The notes: generated by a model from the letters alone, not told the origin. 64,000 bases of DNA from Caldilineaceae bacterium (GCA_958295845.1 OY282376.1:1935022-1999021); one strand, 5' to 3'. Shown: positions 18,253 to 29,525, counted from the first letter of the stretch. Numbers and translations: made by a program.

Positions 18253-20436
18253 TTAGCGTTGGGATCTTCCCGGGGAGGCTACCGCGGCAACGTAGGCCAG
18301 CATCTCGTCCTCTTCCGCCACGTACTCATCCAGCTGGAATGCAGCGTAAAGCTCGCGGCTTCGACCGAAATACGCCGCCGCCTGCTCGTGGTCCTGTTGC
18401 TCCAACGCGACGTGCCCCAGATTATGCAGCGTCGCCGCCTTGTCCATCCACGCGCCCCGCCTGTCCGACAGGTCCAGATCTTTCTCATACCAACCAAGGG
18501 CCGCCGCAAAATCCTGCCGCGCGTAGCATACCGAACCAAGATTGTTGTAACAGGTACTGATACCGGTGTCGTCCCGGTTGCGCTGAAAGAAGGCAAGGGC
18601 GGACTCGTAGGCGCGTTGGGCCTCCGCGTACATCGCCATCCCTTCCATCGCCAGACCTAGGTTATTGTGCGCGCTGGCCACCAGTCCTTCATCTCCCAGC
18701 CGTAACGCCACTCTCAGCGCCTTTCGATGCTGTTCAATGGCCCGTTCGAAATTGTTCAGGCTCAGATAAGCGCTGCCAAGATTCATATAGGCAGGCGCCA
18801 GGGAACGGGGATCGCCGATCTGGGCGGCCGCCTCAAACGCCAGCCAGAAATGATCGAGGGCGTGACGCGGCTCCTCCAACACGCGGTAAGAAGTGCCGAG
18901 GTCTGTGTGCCCGTAAGCCATCGCCATCAGCATGTCCCGTTCGTCAAAAATACGCAGTGCCCTCTGCAGCCACTCAATCGCCTCTTCGACTTCACCGTTG
19001 AAAAACCGCTGCCGTCCTATGTTGGCCAGCATCCAGCCGAAATCGCCCGCATCCCCCAGCGCGATGGCAGCCACCGCCCCGCCGCACAGCCAGCGCCATA
19101 TGCCCGGCGGATGACGCCAGAATGCATAATGCGCCAGCGCCAGAGCGTAGTCGCGCATCAACTTGAGATCGTCCTGCACCTCAGGAAAGTTGATCGGCAT
19201 GTCGCGCAGCCCTTCGATCTCCAGCCGCTCTAAGACCATCTTCTCTACCGATTGACCGAAGATGCGCTCCACCCGATCGGTGGCCCAGTCCGCGCCCCAG
19301 TGAATGTTTCCCCAGAACGGGTCAATCTCCCGCCAGCGTTGAATCGGAAACTCCTGGTAACGTTGGGCGAACTGCAGATAGTACCGGGCATGCTGTCGAT
19401 GCCACTCTTCCCCCAGCATGACCGCGCCCTCAACCAAATAGCGCCGCACCACCGGCTGCACGACAATCCTGCGATCAAAAAGGTCTACTTCGACCAGGGC
19501 ACGCGTGACCAAGGCCTCAAAAGTCTGACGCTTTTCGTCCTCGCTGCCCATCCCCACTGTGAACAGCTCCGTCAACGCCTGATAGGTCGCCCCGCCGGCC
19601 GCACTCACCAGTCGATCCAGGATCAACCCCGCCTCGGGCCAGAAGGCCGCAAAGTTTTCAACGGCAAATCCTGCCGCGCCGGACGTGTCTAAAACACCGT
19701 CTTCAGCTGGCAGCTCCGCCAGCAATCCGTCCAGTTCGCTCCACAGCCCAAAATCGTTTAGCAGTCCCATCACAAGCCGCATGCTGAGAGGCCGCCCGCC
19801 CGTTCGGCGGTGCAGGCCCTCTATGTTGCGCAAGGCCGTATCCCGAACCGTTTCAGGCGCCCGAGCATGGACGAAGGATACCATTTCGGACAGCGGCAAC
19901 CCACCCAGTTGTAGATGTCGGTCACCAACCAGTTCCGCGAACTCCGGATGAATGTCGCGGTCAATGAGCACAATGTGCGACTGTCCGCCCGAATCGTGCA
20001 GGTGACTGATGATCTCAGCTAAAATCTGAATTTCACGATCGGTAGCACCCGACAGTTCGTCCAGTATCAGCAGGCGCCGGCGGCCGTAAAGTTGCTCAAG
20101 GATGCCGATTCCCCAACGTTCCTCGCTAACCCGGGTTAAGGTCGTACCCAACACCGTGTCCAGCGTCCGCACAATGTCGTACATACGGAACCGATCCCGG
20201 CCCGCGGCCCCTACCCAGATGATTCCGTCAGGAAAGTTGTGTATGGTTTTCCACGCCGCCGCCGTAGCCAGCGTACTCTTGCCGTTACCCTGCCCCCCGC
20301 TGATCGCCAGCGCCGGCTGCTCGTGTTTTTCAATCAGCCACCGGCACAGAGTATTCAGTTCCGCTTCGCGTCCGCTAAAGCCCCGCAGGCGGTAAACACC
20401 TAGATTGTGCCGGATCGGCGAAAAGTCGTCGGTCAT
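18253..20436 (-). CDS. NB-ARC (STAND) ATPase with C-terminal TPR repeats
   Basis: 727 residues in two parts. An NB-ARC module at about 20-330 carries the P-loop SGGQGNGKST, a Walker B-like RRLLILDEL, and GGLPLSEMVSFV followed by TGGRPLSMRLVMG, the GxP motif region. About six TPR units occupy 440-720 (AYMNLGSAYLSLNNFERAI, AHNNLGLAMEGMAMYAEA, CYNNLGSVCYARQDFAAAL). STAND proteins of this build are nucleotide switches that sense a ligand through the repeats and oligomerise. The N-terminal effector domain is missing or minimal: only about 18 residues precede the ATPase (MTDDFSPIRHNLGVYRLRGF), so it may signal through a partner. The downstream intergenic region to groS is short. It may be cotranscribed with the small Rossmann protein and the permease upstream. 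Confidence 0.8.
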   Translation of the reverse strand: MTDDFSPIRHNLGVYRLRGFSGREAELNTLCRWLIEKHEQPALAISGGQGNGKSTLATAAAWKTIHNFPDGIIWVGAAGRDRFRMYDIVRTLDTVLGTTLTRVSEERWGIGILEQLYGRRRLLILDELSGATDREIQILAEIISHLHDSGGQSHIVLIDRDIHPEFAELVGDRHLQLGGLPLSEMVSFVHARAPETVRDTALRNIEGLHRRTGGRPLSMRLVMGLLNDFGLWSELDGLLAELPAEDGVLDTSGAAGFAVENFAAFWPEAGLILDRLVSAAGGATYQALTELFTVGMGSEDEKRQTFEALVTRALVEVDLFDRRIVVQPVVRRYLVEGAVMLGEEWHRQHARYYLQFAQRYQEFPIQRWREIDPFWGNIHWGADWATDRVERIFGQSVEKMVLERLEIEGLRDMPINFPEVQDDLKLMRDYALALAHYAFWRHPPGIWRWLCGGAVAAIALGDAGDFGWMLANIGRQRFFNGEVEEAIEWLQRALRIFDERDMLMAMAYGHTDLGTSYRVLEEPRHALDHFWLAFEAAAQIGDPRSLAPAYMNLGSAYLSLNNFERAIEQHRKALRVALRLGDEGLVASAHNNLGLAMEGMAMYAEAQRAYESALAFFQRNRDDTGISTCYNNLGSVCYARQDFAAALGWYEKDLDLSDRRGAWMDKAATLHNLGHVALEQQDHEQAAAYFGRSRELYAAFQLDEYVAEEDEMLAYVAAVASPGRSQR

Positions 20437-20495
20437 CTCTTAATAGTCGTAAAAAAGTCTGAGGCGAAAGCCCCGAGCCGGAAGAATTGCGCCAT

Positions 20496-20843
20496 TCAAC
20501 TCTGGTTCGACAGCGAAAGGATCAGGCACGGGTACTCGCTGGCAATAATCGTCTCATAGTTCAGTGCGTCGGAAAGAGCCTTGCCGCCTTCCACTGCACC
20601 GAAGCCCTGCTCACCAATTCCTGGCGATAACAGTATCAGGTCCGGACGCACCCGTCGGGCAATCTCATTTACATTTACCGGCGAAATGTTCGAGACGAGA
20701 TCGACCCTTTCGATCAAGCCGCTGAGCACAGCCTCCGGTTGGTCAGACGGGTCACTGACGAAAATTTCGACAGCCGGGTTCTTCTGAAGTTGGCGCAGAA
20801 CGACTGAACCAATATTGCCGGCGCCGATAAGCCATACCCGCAT
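20496..20843 (-). CDS. Short Rossmann-fold protein
   Basis: 115 residues with a dinucleotide-binding start MRVWLIGAGNIGSVVLRQL (GxGNIG), an acidic residue at the end of strand 2 (VEIFVSD) and a C-terminal block DALNYETIIASEYPCLILSLS. There is no catalytic domain: it resembles the isolated N-terminal half of saccharopine dehydrogenase-like or TrkA-N proteins. Its length appears natural since the ends are intact and similar short proteins occur in Chloroflexi, from memory. It sits between the permease (81 bases upstream) and the NB-ARC gene (59 bases downstream) and could bind NAD(P) as a sensor; this is inference. Confidence 0.6.
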   Translation of the reverse strand: MRVWLIGAGNIGSVVLRQLQKNPAVEIFVSDPSDQPEAVLSGLIERVDLVSNISPVNVNEIARRVRPDLILLSPGIGEQGFGAVEGGKALSDALNYETIIASEYPCLILSLSNQS

Positions 20844-20924
20844 ACTCTACCCCCTGTAATCTTCCCTTGGACTGCACCTCTGATTTCACACCTGGTAGTA
20901 AAGTTGAAAGAGTGGAGCCTTCCC

Positions 20925-22571
20925 TCAGATCATGCCAAATTGGCTGAGCATCACGAAGTAAATAAAGATAACGCCCGAACACGCCAGTCCCACGATCAGA
21001 CCCGCACGCAGCATCTCCCGCCGGTTCACCACTCCGGTAACCGCGATAAGAATCATGCGTGCCGAACCGCTAGGCAGCGCGAATGCAAGGGCCACTGCAA
21101 ATATCGTCGGAATGACAAGCCGCACAGGGTCAATGCCGGATGCCTGCCCCAGAGTGATCAGGACCGGTGCCAGGATCGCGCCAAGCGGCACATTGTTCAT
21201 GAACTGCGTAATACAGAAGGCCAGCAGGATCAAAGCGGCCAGCACACCAAAGAAAGGCAAACCCGCAAACGTCGGCGCAACAAGGTTGGCAAACCAGGCA
21301 CTGGCCCCCGTCTTCTCCAGGGCATCGCCCAAAGTCAGCCCCGCGCCAATCACGAAGAAGACGCCCCAGTTGACGCCCTTCAGATCGCTCCAATCGACGA
21401 TCTTTTCGACCGAAAGCACGGCCACCGCCCCAATCGCGATCACCGCACTGCTCAGCAGAGTGGCCGGCAGCCTGAATAGATGCTCGATATAACCCCCCGC
21501 AATCCATAGGCTGATCGACACCAGAAGGACGGCGATGATCTCCCGCTCCGGCCCGGAAAGCCTGCCCAACCGTTCGATTTCCCGTCTTGCCGGTTCGATA
21601 TCGATTGTCAGATTCGGCAACGCGAACAATCGCGGCAGCAACAGCCACGCCAACGGTATCATCACCAGTACCACCGGTAACCCGTATTTCATCCAGTCGA
21701 CGAATCCGAACCCGTACAACTGCCCCAGCAGGCCACTGGCAATCGCGTTTTCTCCGCTCCCCATGATCGTGGCGATCGCCCCGATGCTCGAGCTGTAGCC
21801 GATCGCAAGTATCAGCACGGCCAGTGCCTTGCGACCATCCTCCGGACGCGGCACCTGTTGGGCAATCGTAATAGCAACTGGTATTAGCACTGCAGCAGTG
21901 GCCGTGTTCAAAACGAACATGCTCAGCCCGCCGGTGATCGCCATGAGCGCCAGCAGCAGCGGGCCGAACTGTCCTCTGCTCCTCACGATCGCATGCAGCG
22001 CCAGGCGGCGTGTGAGACCATGTTTTCGCAACGCCTCTGCTAGGAAAAGGCTTCCCAGGATCAGAAAGACGACCGGCGTGCCGAACGGTTCGAAAGCGCC
22101 GCCGGCGTCATCCACACCAAGCGCAATCTGTACGATTGGCACCAGCAACGCAACGATCGGTAAAGGAGCCGGTTCCAGTGCCAGGATCAGGCCCGAAAAG
22201 GCGAACAGCGCCAGCGCCTTGTGCCCGTCTACACTTAACCCGGCCGGCGTCGGCAGCAGCAGCACGATAGCCGTCACGCCAACCACAAAGAGAAGACGTC
22301 GAAGGTCAAAAACCTTCCGCATGCCTGCCTGAATCGGCTGCTGTAGGACTCTGAGGGGTGTACCTGAACGCTGCAGGCGTCGCTTGGAGGTAACTGTTCT
22401 TGTGGCCACCCGCTCTCGGATCAGTGCACTGCGTTCCGCTTGAGCAGTTGGCCGTATCGGCGCAGGAGGCTGTTCCTGTTCTGCCGGGTCGCGCCTTCCG
22501 TTACCGCGCGCAGGCGCCCCAATAGTGGGGCGGGGCAAGGAGGACTTCAGACGGGGCCGGTTAAGAGACAT
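20925..22571 (-). CDS. SLC13/DASS family permease
   Basis: A sodium-coupled anion (dicarboxylate, sulfate or similar) transporter with about 12-13 membrane segments in 548 residues. The two inverted-repeat substrate loops are present in altered form: MFVLNTATAAVLIPVA and QFMNNVPLGAILAPVL, where the canonical motif is SNT. The second half shows GVNWGVFFVIGAGLTLGDALEKTGA and PSGSARMI. An unusually long, basic and proline-rich N-terminal tail of about 83 residues precedes the first helix; ATG 22322 would remove it. Because the tail has no stops and a biased composition it may be real, but I cannot choose by ribosome binding site. Substrate unknown. Confidence 0.78.
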   Translation of the reverse strand: MSLNRPRLKSSLPRPTIGAPARGNGRRDPAEQEQPPAPIRPTAQAERSALIRERVATRTVTSKRRLQRSGTPLRVLQQPIQAGMRKVFDLRRLLFVVGVTAIVLLLPTPAGLSVDGHKALALFAFSGLILALEPAPLPIVALLVPIVQIALGVDDAGGAFEPFGTPVVFLILGSLFLAEALRKHGLTRRLALHAIVRSRGQFGPLLLALMAITGGLSMFVLNTATAAVLIPVAITIAQQVPRPEDGRKALAVLILAIGYSSSIGAIATIMGSGENAIASGLLGQLYGFGFVDWMKYGLPVVLVMIPLAWLLLPRLFALPNLTIDIEPARREIERLGRLSGPEREIIAVLLVSISLWIAGGYIEHLFRLPATLLSSAVIAIGAVAVLSVEKIVDWSDLKGVNWGVFFVIGAGLTLGDALEKTGASAWFANLVAPTFAGLPFFGVLAALILLAFCITQFMNNVPLGAILAPVLITLGQASGIDPVRLVIPTIFAVALAFALPSGSARMILIAVTGVVNRREMLRAGLIVGLACSGVIFIYFVMLSQFGMI

Positions 22572-22673
22572 TTGTGTTGACAGTTCATAACGACTGTCCC
22601 GCTACGCTTTTCCAACTGTGAAGGGTGTCCGTTCACACTTTCCTACCAAATCTGGGCCACCAGCTCGGCGACC

Positions 22674-23798
22674 CTAACTACACTGGCGCATTCCGTGCAG
22701 TGCAGAAGAAAGCCCCGGAGCGAACTCCAGGGTCTTGCGCAGCCAGACCACGGCCCGCTCGCATTCTTGCGGTTTCTTGTAGACGTGGGACAGGCCCAGT
22801 GTCAAAGTGAATTGGGCGTTGATTTCATCTTCATCAAGAAGTCCCATCGCCAACTCCAGAGTATCGGCCGCGCTTTCGTAGTTGAGACGGCGATAGTAGG
22901 CCATGCCAAGATGGGCCAGCACAATACCGTTTTCCGGCTCCAGTTCCGCCGCCCTCCTTAGAATGCGCAGGGCCTGCAAATGGTCGCCGCTCTGCCACAA
23001 CGCCCAGCCGAGTGCGTCAAGCGCGAATGCCGTCTCCCCCGCATTGACGGCCTTTTCATAGCTCTCGATGGCCAGTCCCCATTCTTCCTGGTGCTCGTAC
23101 TGCCGCCCCAATTCAATAAACAGGTCGGGCCGATTAGGCGCAAGTTCAGCCGCCCGGCTGTATTCGGCAATGGAGCGTTCAAAGTCCCGCTGTATCTCAT
23201 ACAAATAGCCGAGATTGCGGCGGGCCAGGACATTCGAAGGATCAATAGCCAGAGCCTCTTCCAAGTATTCCAGCGCGACCGCGTAGTTCCCTACATCACT
23301 GTAGATCTCGCCCAATACCGCCAGAACATCGGGATTGTCCGGCTCTAGTTCAAGGGCCTGGAAAGCGAAATCGCTCGCCGAATCGTAACTCCCCCGCCAG
23401 TCCAACACGCGCGCGTGCATCGCCAGCGCCGCCACATTCTTCTCCTCGAGCCGGACCGCCCTTTGCGTGAGAGCATAGGCCTGATCGACCTGACGCGCCA
23501 TCAGGTGCAGGTCCGCCAGAACGACCAGAGGGTTGGCATTCTCCGGCTCCAGTTCGGCCATTCTCTCGAGTGCAGCCGCGGCATCTACGAAGTTGCCGGC
23601 GTTAATGTTCGCTTCCGCCTTCGTCTGCCAATAGAGCGCGCTGGGAGTGGGTGTCGTCGCGGGCGGCGGCGGCTGCCTCACAAGCCAGTCCGGTCGCTGT
23701 ATGTACAGGTAGACGGCCAGGAGCAGAACCAAACCGCTCCAGGCGATACACCCTCTGCGGCGTCGGCGGCGCGGCCTGTACGTCCAGTCAAGATCCAT
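22674..23798 (-). CDS. Membrane-anchored TPR protein
   Basis: 374 residues. A strongly basic start (MDLDWTYRPRRRRRRG) precedes one membrane helix at about 18-34 (IAWSGLVLLLAVYLYI), so the bulk is probably outside the cytoplasmic membrane. After a proline-rich linker, eight or so TPR units run from about 55 to the end, for example NADINAGNF-like AEANINAGNFVDAAAALERM, and PDVLAVLGEIYSDVGNYAVA. TPR arrays scaffold protein complexes; no partner domain is present. The gap to the permease is 102 bases on the same strand. Confidence 0.72.
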   Translation of the reverse strand: MDLDWTYRPRRRRRRGCIAWSGLVLLLAVYLYIQRPDWLVRQPPPPATTPTPSALYWQTKAEANINAGNFVDAAAALERMAELEPENANPLVVLADLHLMARQVDQAYALTQRAVRLEEKNVAALAMHARVLDWRGSYDSASDFAFQALELEPDNPDVLAVLGEIYSDVGNYAVALEYLEEALAIDPSNVLARRNLGYLYEIQRDFERSIAEYSRAAELAPNRPDLFIELGRQYEHQEEWGLAIESYEKAVNAGETAFALDALGWALWQSGDHLQALRILRRAAELEPENGIVLAHLGMAYYRRLNYESAADTLELAMGLLDEDEINAQFTLTLGLSHVYKKPQECERAVVWLRKTLEFAPGLSSALHGMRQCS

Positions 23799-23926
23799 AC
23801 CGGATTAAGTATAACGCAAGACAGTGCCTTCTTATCTATACCAAATCAGACCGCATCGACCTGAGGAAGTCCAGTTCGCGAGCGGTGAAGCGGAGATGGA
23901 AGGAGTGTAGTTTGAACCAATGACCC

Positions 23927-24502
23927 CTACAGGCGCGCGTCGGCGTCCCCGCGTGAATACAGTTCCAACACGAGGGAATACTCTGGCTGAGAACTGTCTA
24001 CTAGTGCTGTGATGTTCTGGCCGGCCCGCAAACTCGACCGCTTCTCCCGTCGGTGATTGCGGCGGATCGCATTGCGACCAGCGTAGGCGCGCTGCTGAAA
24101 CCAATACACGTAGTCAACGCTGAACTCCAACGGAGTAAAGTTCAGGCTCCTGATCTGCCCGGATACGATTGTAGGGGAAAGCAGAATTCGACGGAAGTGT
24201 TGGACCCGCCAGTAGAAGGTCGGCCCCGCCAATAAGAGTACAGTTGCAGCCCCCGCCACCAACAGCGGAATCTCCGCTCCTTCAAACACCAGTATGTCCA
24301 TGTTGCCGCGACCCAACGCGGCACTGAAAAACCCAACCGGAAGATATCCGAGAGTCAGGACGAGCGATGCAGGAATGACTGCTCCCAAAATAAATATCAT
24401 ACTGACGATCGCCGGCAGGTCCAGACTGAGAAGACCAACCAGCGTCAGGTCATGACTGCTTGAATTCAACTGATGAGGATGATTTCGAGGAGAGCTGCGC
24501 AT
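23927..24502 (-). CDS. Two-span membrane protein of unknown function
   Basis: 191 residues. Hydrophobic helices lie at about 31-62 (IVSMIFILGAVIPASLVLTL core) and 78-98. A soluble C-terminal domain at about 105-191 holds IVSGQIRSLNFTPLEFSVDYVY, which resembles DUF3592-type beta domains that follow membrane helices. No catalytic motif is visible. It is 46 bases upstream of the cysteine desulfurase gene end on the same strand and may be cotranscribed with it. Confidence 0.5.
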   Translation of the reverse strand: MRSSPRNHPHQLNSSSHDLTLVGLLSLDLPAIVSMIFILGAVIPASLVLTLGYLPVGFFSAALGRGNMDILVFEGAEIPLLVAGAATVLLLAGPTFYWRVQHFRRILLSPTIVSGQIRSLNFTPLEFSVDYVYWFQQRAYAGRNAIRRNHRREKRSSLRAGQNITALVDSSQPEYSLVLELYSRGDADARL

Positions 24503-24548
24503 ACCAATTTGGGGCAGCCGCCATCCACACTGGCGGCAATCGAAAAGT

Positions 24549-25742
24549 TTAGATAGGAGCAGGAATGCTCTGCCGGTGCCGTTCTATGATACGTGGTAAC
24601 CTCTGCAGGAGTAACTCGATCTGCTGCACGTTGTTACTGAATCCGAGACTTATTCGTAGCCCCCCGGCTAGCTCCTCAACCGGAACGCCTACTGCTTCAA
24701 GAACGTGGCTCGGCTTCTGGCGCGCACTCGTGCATGCGCTTCCGCTGCTGGCGGCGAATCCTTCCAGGTCCAGTGCGATAAGTATCCCCTCCGCCTCTAC
24801 ATCACGTATTGTGAAACTCGCGTGATTGGCCAGCCGCTTCGTGTGGCTGCCGGTCAATCGCACTCCCGGCACTGATTCCAGCGTCTGCCCTATAATCCGG
24901 TCTCGCAACTGCTGCAGCCGGGCCATCTCCGACTCCCGCTCAGTTTCACACAGTGCCAGAGCCTTTGCCATCCCCACGATGCCAGGTACATTGTGCGTGC
25001 CTGCACGTCGGCCCCCCTCATGACTGCCGCCCGTAAGATAAGAATGATACGGAGTACCGCGGCGCAAATACAGGAAACCTACGCCTTTCGGCCCGTAAAA
25101 TTTGTGTGCACTGGCGCTGAGAGCGTCTACCTTCAACTGGTCGACATCAAGTGGCAACTTCCCGGCCGCCTGCACTGCATCAGTGTGGAACGGAACCCCT
25201 CGTTCCCTGCACAGCGCGCCCAATTCGCCGATCTCCTGGACGCTGCCAATCTCATTATTGGCATACACAACACTGACCACTGCCGCGTCAGAGCCGTCTC
25301 CGAGTGCCCTCTCCAAGTCTTCCGCACTGACCAGGCCATCGCCGTCAACCGGCAGCAAAGTCAACTCAAATCCGAAAAAGTCGCGCAAGTCTTCTGCACT
25401 GTAAAGCACGGCGTGATGCTCGACCGGTGTCGTTATAATTCGATTCGTTCCGAACTGTTTGCGCCGCGCTAGCGCGATCCCGCGCAGGGCTGCGTTATCA
25501 CTCTCGCTGCCGCAACCCGTAAAAACGATTTCGGTAGGCGAGGCCCCCAGGACGTCGGCAACCGTTCGCCGCGCCTCGCTCAGACCGGCATGAGCCGCCC
25601 GGCCTGCCCCGTGTATGCTGGAAGGGTTCCCATATTTCGAATTTTCTTCCTCGTTGGTCGAACCGAAGAATGGTTCCATTGCCGCAAAAACTTCAGGGCG
25701 CAACGGCGTTGTTGCGGAATGGTCCAGGTAGATCATTGTCAT
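24549..25742 (-). CDS. Cysteine desulfurase, NifS/IscS family
   Basis: This PLP enzyme takes sulfur from cysteine for Fe-S clusters, thiolated tRNA or cofactors. The 397 residues include YLDHSATTPL, YGNPSSIHGAGRAA, TPVEHHAVL and the PLP-lysine site SASAHKFYGPKG. The catalytic cysteine lies in FAASSGSACTS, and the end has GLRISLGFSNN. The active-site loop is of the longer IscS/NifS (class I) kind. No iscU, iscR or suf genes are adjacent; mnmA, a usual sulfur acceptor, is 10 kb away. ATG 25742 lies eight bases after GAGGG. The gene diverges from enolase across a 220-base gap. Confidence 0.9.
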   Translation of the reverse strand: MTMIYLDHSATTPLRPEVFAAMEPFFGSTNEEENSKYGNPSSIHGAGRAAHAGLSEARRTVADVLGASPTEIVFTGCGSESDNAALRGIALARRKQFGTNRIITTPVEHHAVLYSAEDLRDFFGFELTLLPVDGDGLVSAEDLERALGDGSDAAVVSVVYANNEIGSVQEIGELGALCRERGVPFHTDAVQAAGKLPLDVDQLKVDALSASAHKFYGPKGVGFLYLRRGTPYHSYLTGGSHEGGRRAGTHNVPGIVGMAKALALCETERESEMARLQQLRDRIIGQTLESVPGVRLTGSHTKRLANHASFTIRDVEAEGILIALDLEGFAASSGSACTSARQKPSHVLEAVGVPVEELAGGLRISLGFSNNVQQIELLLQRLPRIIERHRQSIPAPI

Positions 25743-25923
25743 CCGGTTAACCCTCGTTTGTCGCTGGCAACCTGTGCAACTTGCAGGATCGCCCTATGCG
25801 CACTATCGTAGTGCCAAAGCATACTAACTGTTACGGTTTTTTTCAAGTTCTCCACCGGTACACCTGACCAGCTCTTGGAGTAGTAGGCTCTGGAGCTGTT
25901 CGTCTCACCCCTCCCGAGGTTGA

Positions 25924-27255
<1,332 letters not shown>

Positions 27256-27382
27256 GTAAGGCCTGTAGACAAAGGTGGGGGTACTGCAAAAGCAAGGTTT
27301 TCCCAGTCAGGCACAGCAGATTTCGGCGAAATACTTCATCTGTACAGCGCCTGTAAACGGCTTCAATCCACATCTGGAAAAC

Positions 27383-27418
27383 AAAAAAAGGATGCGTGAA
27401 TAAACTTCTCACGCATCC
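27383..27418 (-). terminator. Intrinsic terminator of the tRNA-Leu gene
   Basis: On the minus strand a perfect 10-bp stem (GGATGCGTGA / TCACGCATCC, 27390-27399 with 27409-27418) with a nine-base loop is followed by seven T residues (27383-27389). It starts seven bases after the tRNA 3' end. Confidence 0.93.
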
Positions 27419-27424
27419 AATCTC

Positions 27425-27510
<86 letters not shown>

Positions 27511-27523
27511 GCACACGTCTTAC

Positions 27524-27552
27524 ATCATAAAAGTCGGCGCCAAAACTGTCAA
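27524..27552 (-). promoter_or_regulatory. tRNA-Leu promoter
   Basis: On the minus strand, a consensus TTGACA (27547-27552), a 17-base spacer and TATGAT (27524-27529) place the start of transcription only about six bases before the mature tRNA 5' end. Confidence 0.88.
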
Positions 27553-27622
27553 ATATGGTGACCTTCGCAGACTCTCCGCTTCCCGCCGGTCCTGCAGACG
27601 GTGACCCTGGCAAGACGCCCGC

Positions 27623-29353
27623 TCAGGCCATCTTGCGTTTCTCCTCCTCCACCAACACTCGCCGCAGGATCTTGCCCACCTGACTCTTCGGCAGCTCGTC
27701 GCGAAACTCCATCAGCCTCGGCACCTTATAGGGCGCCAGGTTCTCCCGGCAGAAGGCTTCGATCTCATCCTGGGTGGTAGTCTGGCCAGACTTCAAAACA
27801 ATGTAGGCCTTGACCGTTTCCCCGCGTACCGCATCAGGAACGCCTGCCACCACCGCCTCCTGCACCGCCTCGTGCATATAGAGTACTTCCTCGACCTCTC
27901 TTGGCACGATATTGTAGCCGCTGGCGATGATCAGATCCTTCTTGCGGTCCACAATGTAAAAGCATCCATCCTCATCCATGCGGGCAATGTCACCCGTGTG
28001 GAACCAGCCCTCTTCATTGATGGCCTCGGCCGTCTCTTCGGGGCGCTTCCAGTAGCCCTTCATGACCTGCGGGCCCCGAATGATCAGCTCACCCTCTTCG
28101 CCCGCGGCAACAGTTTCGAATTCGCCGTCCTCATTCGGGTCGAGCCCAACGATGGCAACCTCAGTGCTTGGCACCGGAAAGCCGATCGATCCTTCTTTGC
28201 GCAAACCGTTTATTGGACTGGCGCAGGCCACGGGCGAGGTCTCTGTCAATCCATAACCCTCTACCAGTTTGCCGCCTGTGAGCTGTTCGAAACGGCGCTG
28301 AATCTCAATCGGCAACGACATACCGCCGGAAAGACAGGCCTTTATCGAACTGAGGTCCGCCTCATCTACCTTTGGATGGTTGATGATCGCCGTGTACATC
28401 GTCGGAATGCCAGGGTACATCGTCACTTTCTCGCGCTGAAGAATGTCCAGCACAAGATCGGTCTGACGCGGGTCCGGCGTCACGATAAGTTCGGCGCCGG
28501 TATACATCGAGAAAAGCATGGCCACCGTCATCCCGTATACATGGAAAAACGGTATCGCCCCCAGCATCCTCTCCCCACCGTATTCCAGGTCTCGATACCA
28601 CGCTTCGATCTGCTGTACGTTGGACATAACGCTACGGTGCGTCAACATGGCCGCTTTCGGCGAGCCTGTCGTGCCGCCCGTATACTGGAACAGCACGACA
28701 TCGTCCGGGGACACATCGATGCTCGGCGGGTTGGGTGCGCTTGTCTCGAGCAGGTTGTCAAACATCCAAATGCCCGGGCCGTCCGGTACCTCCGTCATCA
28801 TGCCGGAGGCCTGCACCTTCTTCGCTACCAGCTTGTTGAAGGGAAAGCTAAGCGGATCGGGAACGTCAGTTACAATAACGTGCTTGAGCTCCGTATTCTC
28901 CCGCGCCTGAGCCACCCGCTCGTAAAACCCGCTCAGAATCACGATTGCGGTCGCGCCGCTGTCCTCTAACAGATGGTTCAATTCCCGTGACGTATAGGTC
29001 GGGTTCGTATTGACAATTACGCAGCCTGCCTTCAGCGCCCCGAAAAATGAAATGACCTGCTGAGGGATGTTGGGCAGCATGATGGCAATGCGATCGCCCT
29101 GCTGCAAGCCGATCCGTCGCAACGCAAATGCGAATCGGTCAACCGAGTCTTTCAGTTCTGCATACGTCTGCTTAGCCTGGACGGTGATGCCCAACGGCAA
29201 GTATGCCAGCAGCAAGCGAGTGGCTACCTGGTTGGTATAGGTCTGCGCCGAGGCATCCAACATCTCGTGTGTAAGTTGGCCGTTGTATTCAATCGAGTCC
29301 GGAACGCCCGATTCGTACTGCTCTACCCATGGCTTCTGATCATAGACTGACAT
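27623..29353 (-). CDS. fadD: Long-chain fatty acid-CoA ligase
   Basis: This AMP-forming acyl-CoA synthetase activates fatty acids to acyl-AMP and then acyl-CoA, feeding beta-oxidation or lipid synthesis. The P-loop FQYTGGTTGSPKAAMLTH, the linker-region HVYGMT, VEGYGLTETSP, GWFHTGDIARMDEDG, the FACS-type KDLIIASGYNIVPREVEE and the C-terminal catalytic lysine in LPKSQVGKILRR are present. I chose ATG 29353 (MSVYDQKPW, 576 residues) because AAAGGAG precedes it and the 34 residues before it look unrelated. A promoter lies at 29471-29500. No other beta-oxidation genes adjoin it. Confidence 0.92.
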   Translation of the reverse strand: MSVYDQKPWVEQYESGVPDSIEYNGQLTHEMLDASAQTYTNQVATRLLLAYLPLGITVQAKQTYAELKDSVDRFAFALRRIGLQQGDRIAIMLPNIPQQVISFFGALKAGCVIVNTNPTYTSRELNHLLEDSGATAIVILSGFYERVAQARENTELKHVIVTDVPDPLSFPFNKLVAKKVQASGMMTEVPDGPGIWMFDNLLETSAPNPPSIDVSPDDVVLFQYTGGTTGSPKAAMLTHRSVMSNVQQIEAWYRDLEYGGERMLGAIPFFHVYGMTVAMLFSMYTGAELIVTPDPRQTDLVLDILQREKVTMYPGIPTMYTAIINHPKVDEADLSSIKACLSGGMSLPIEIQRRFEQLTGGKLVEGYGLTETSPVACASPINGLRKEGSIGFPVPSTEVAIVGLDPNEDGEFETVAAGEEGELIIRGPQVMKGYWKRPEETAEAINEEGWFHTGDIARMDEDGCFYIVDRKKDLIIASGYNIVPREVEEVLYMHEAVQEAVVAGVPDAVRGETVKAYIVLKSGQTTTQDEIEAFCRENLAPYKVPRLMEFRDELPKSQVGKILRRVLVEEEKRKMA

Positions 29354-29470
29354 CGCAATCGATTCTCCTTTGCTATTGTTCGCTGAGCCCTTGGCCGCAC
29401 CGTCCAAGGCGATGGCAACGCCAGGAACTGCCCGCGTGGTGGAGGCACTCTGCATTTCGATTGTGAATAA

Positions 29471-29500
29471 AGTATATCAGAGGCAAAGGCCCTTTGGCAA
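29471..29500 (-). promoter_or_regulatory. fadD promoter
   Basis: On the minus strand, TTGCCA (29495-29500) and TATACT (29471-29476) with an 18-base spacer, about 110 bases upstream of the chosen fadD start. Confidence 0.65.
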
Positions 29501-29525
29501 CGAAGTCAACTATAGGGTGCATACC

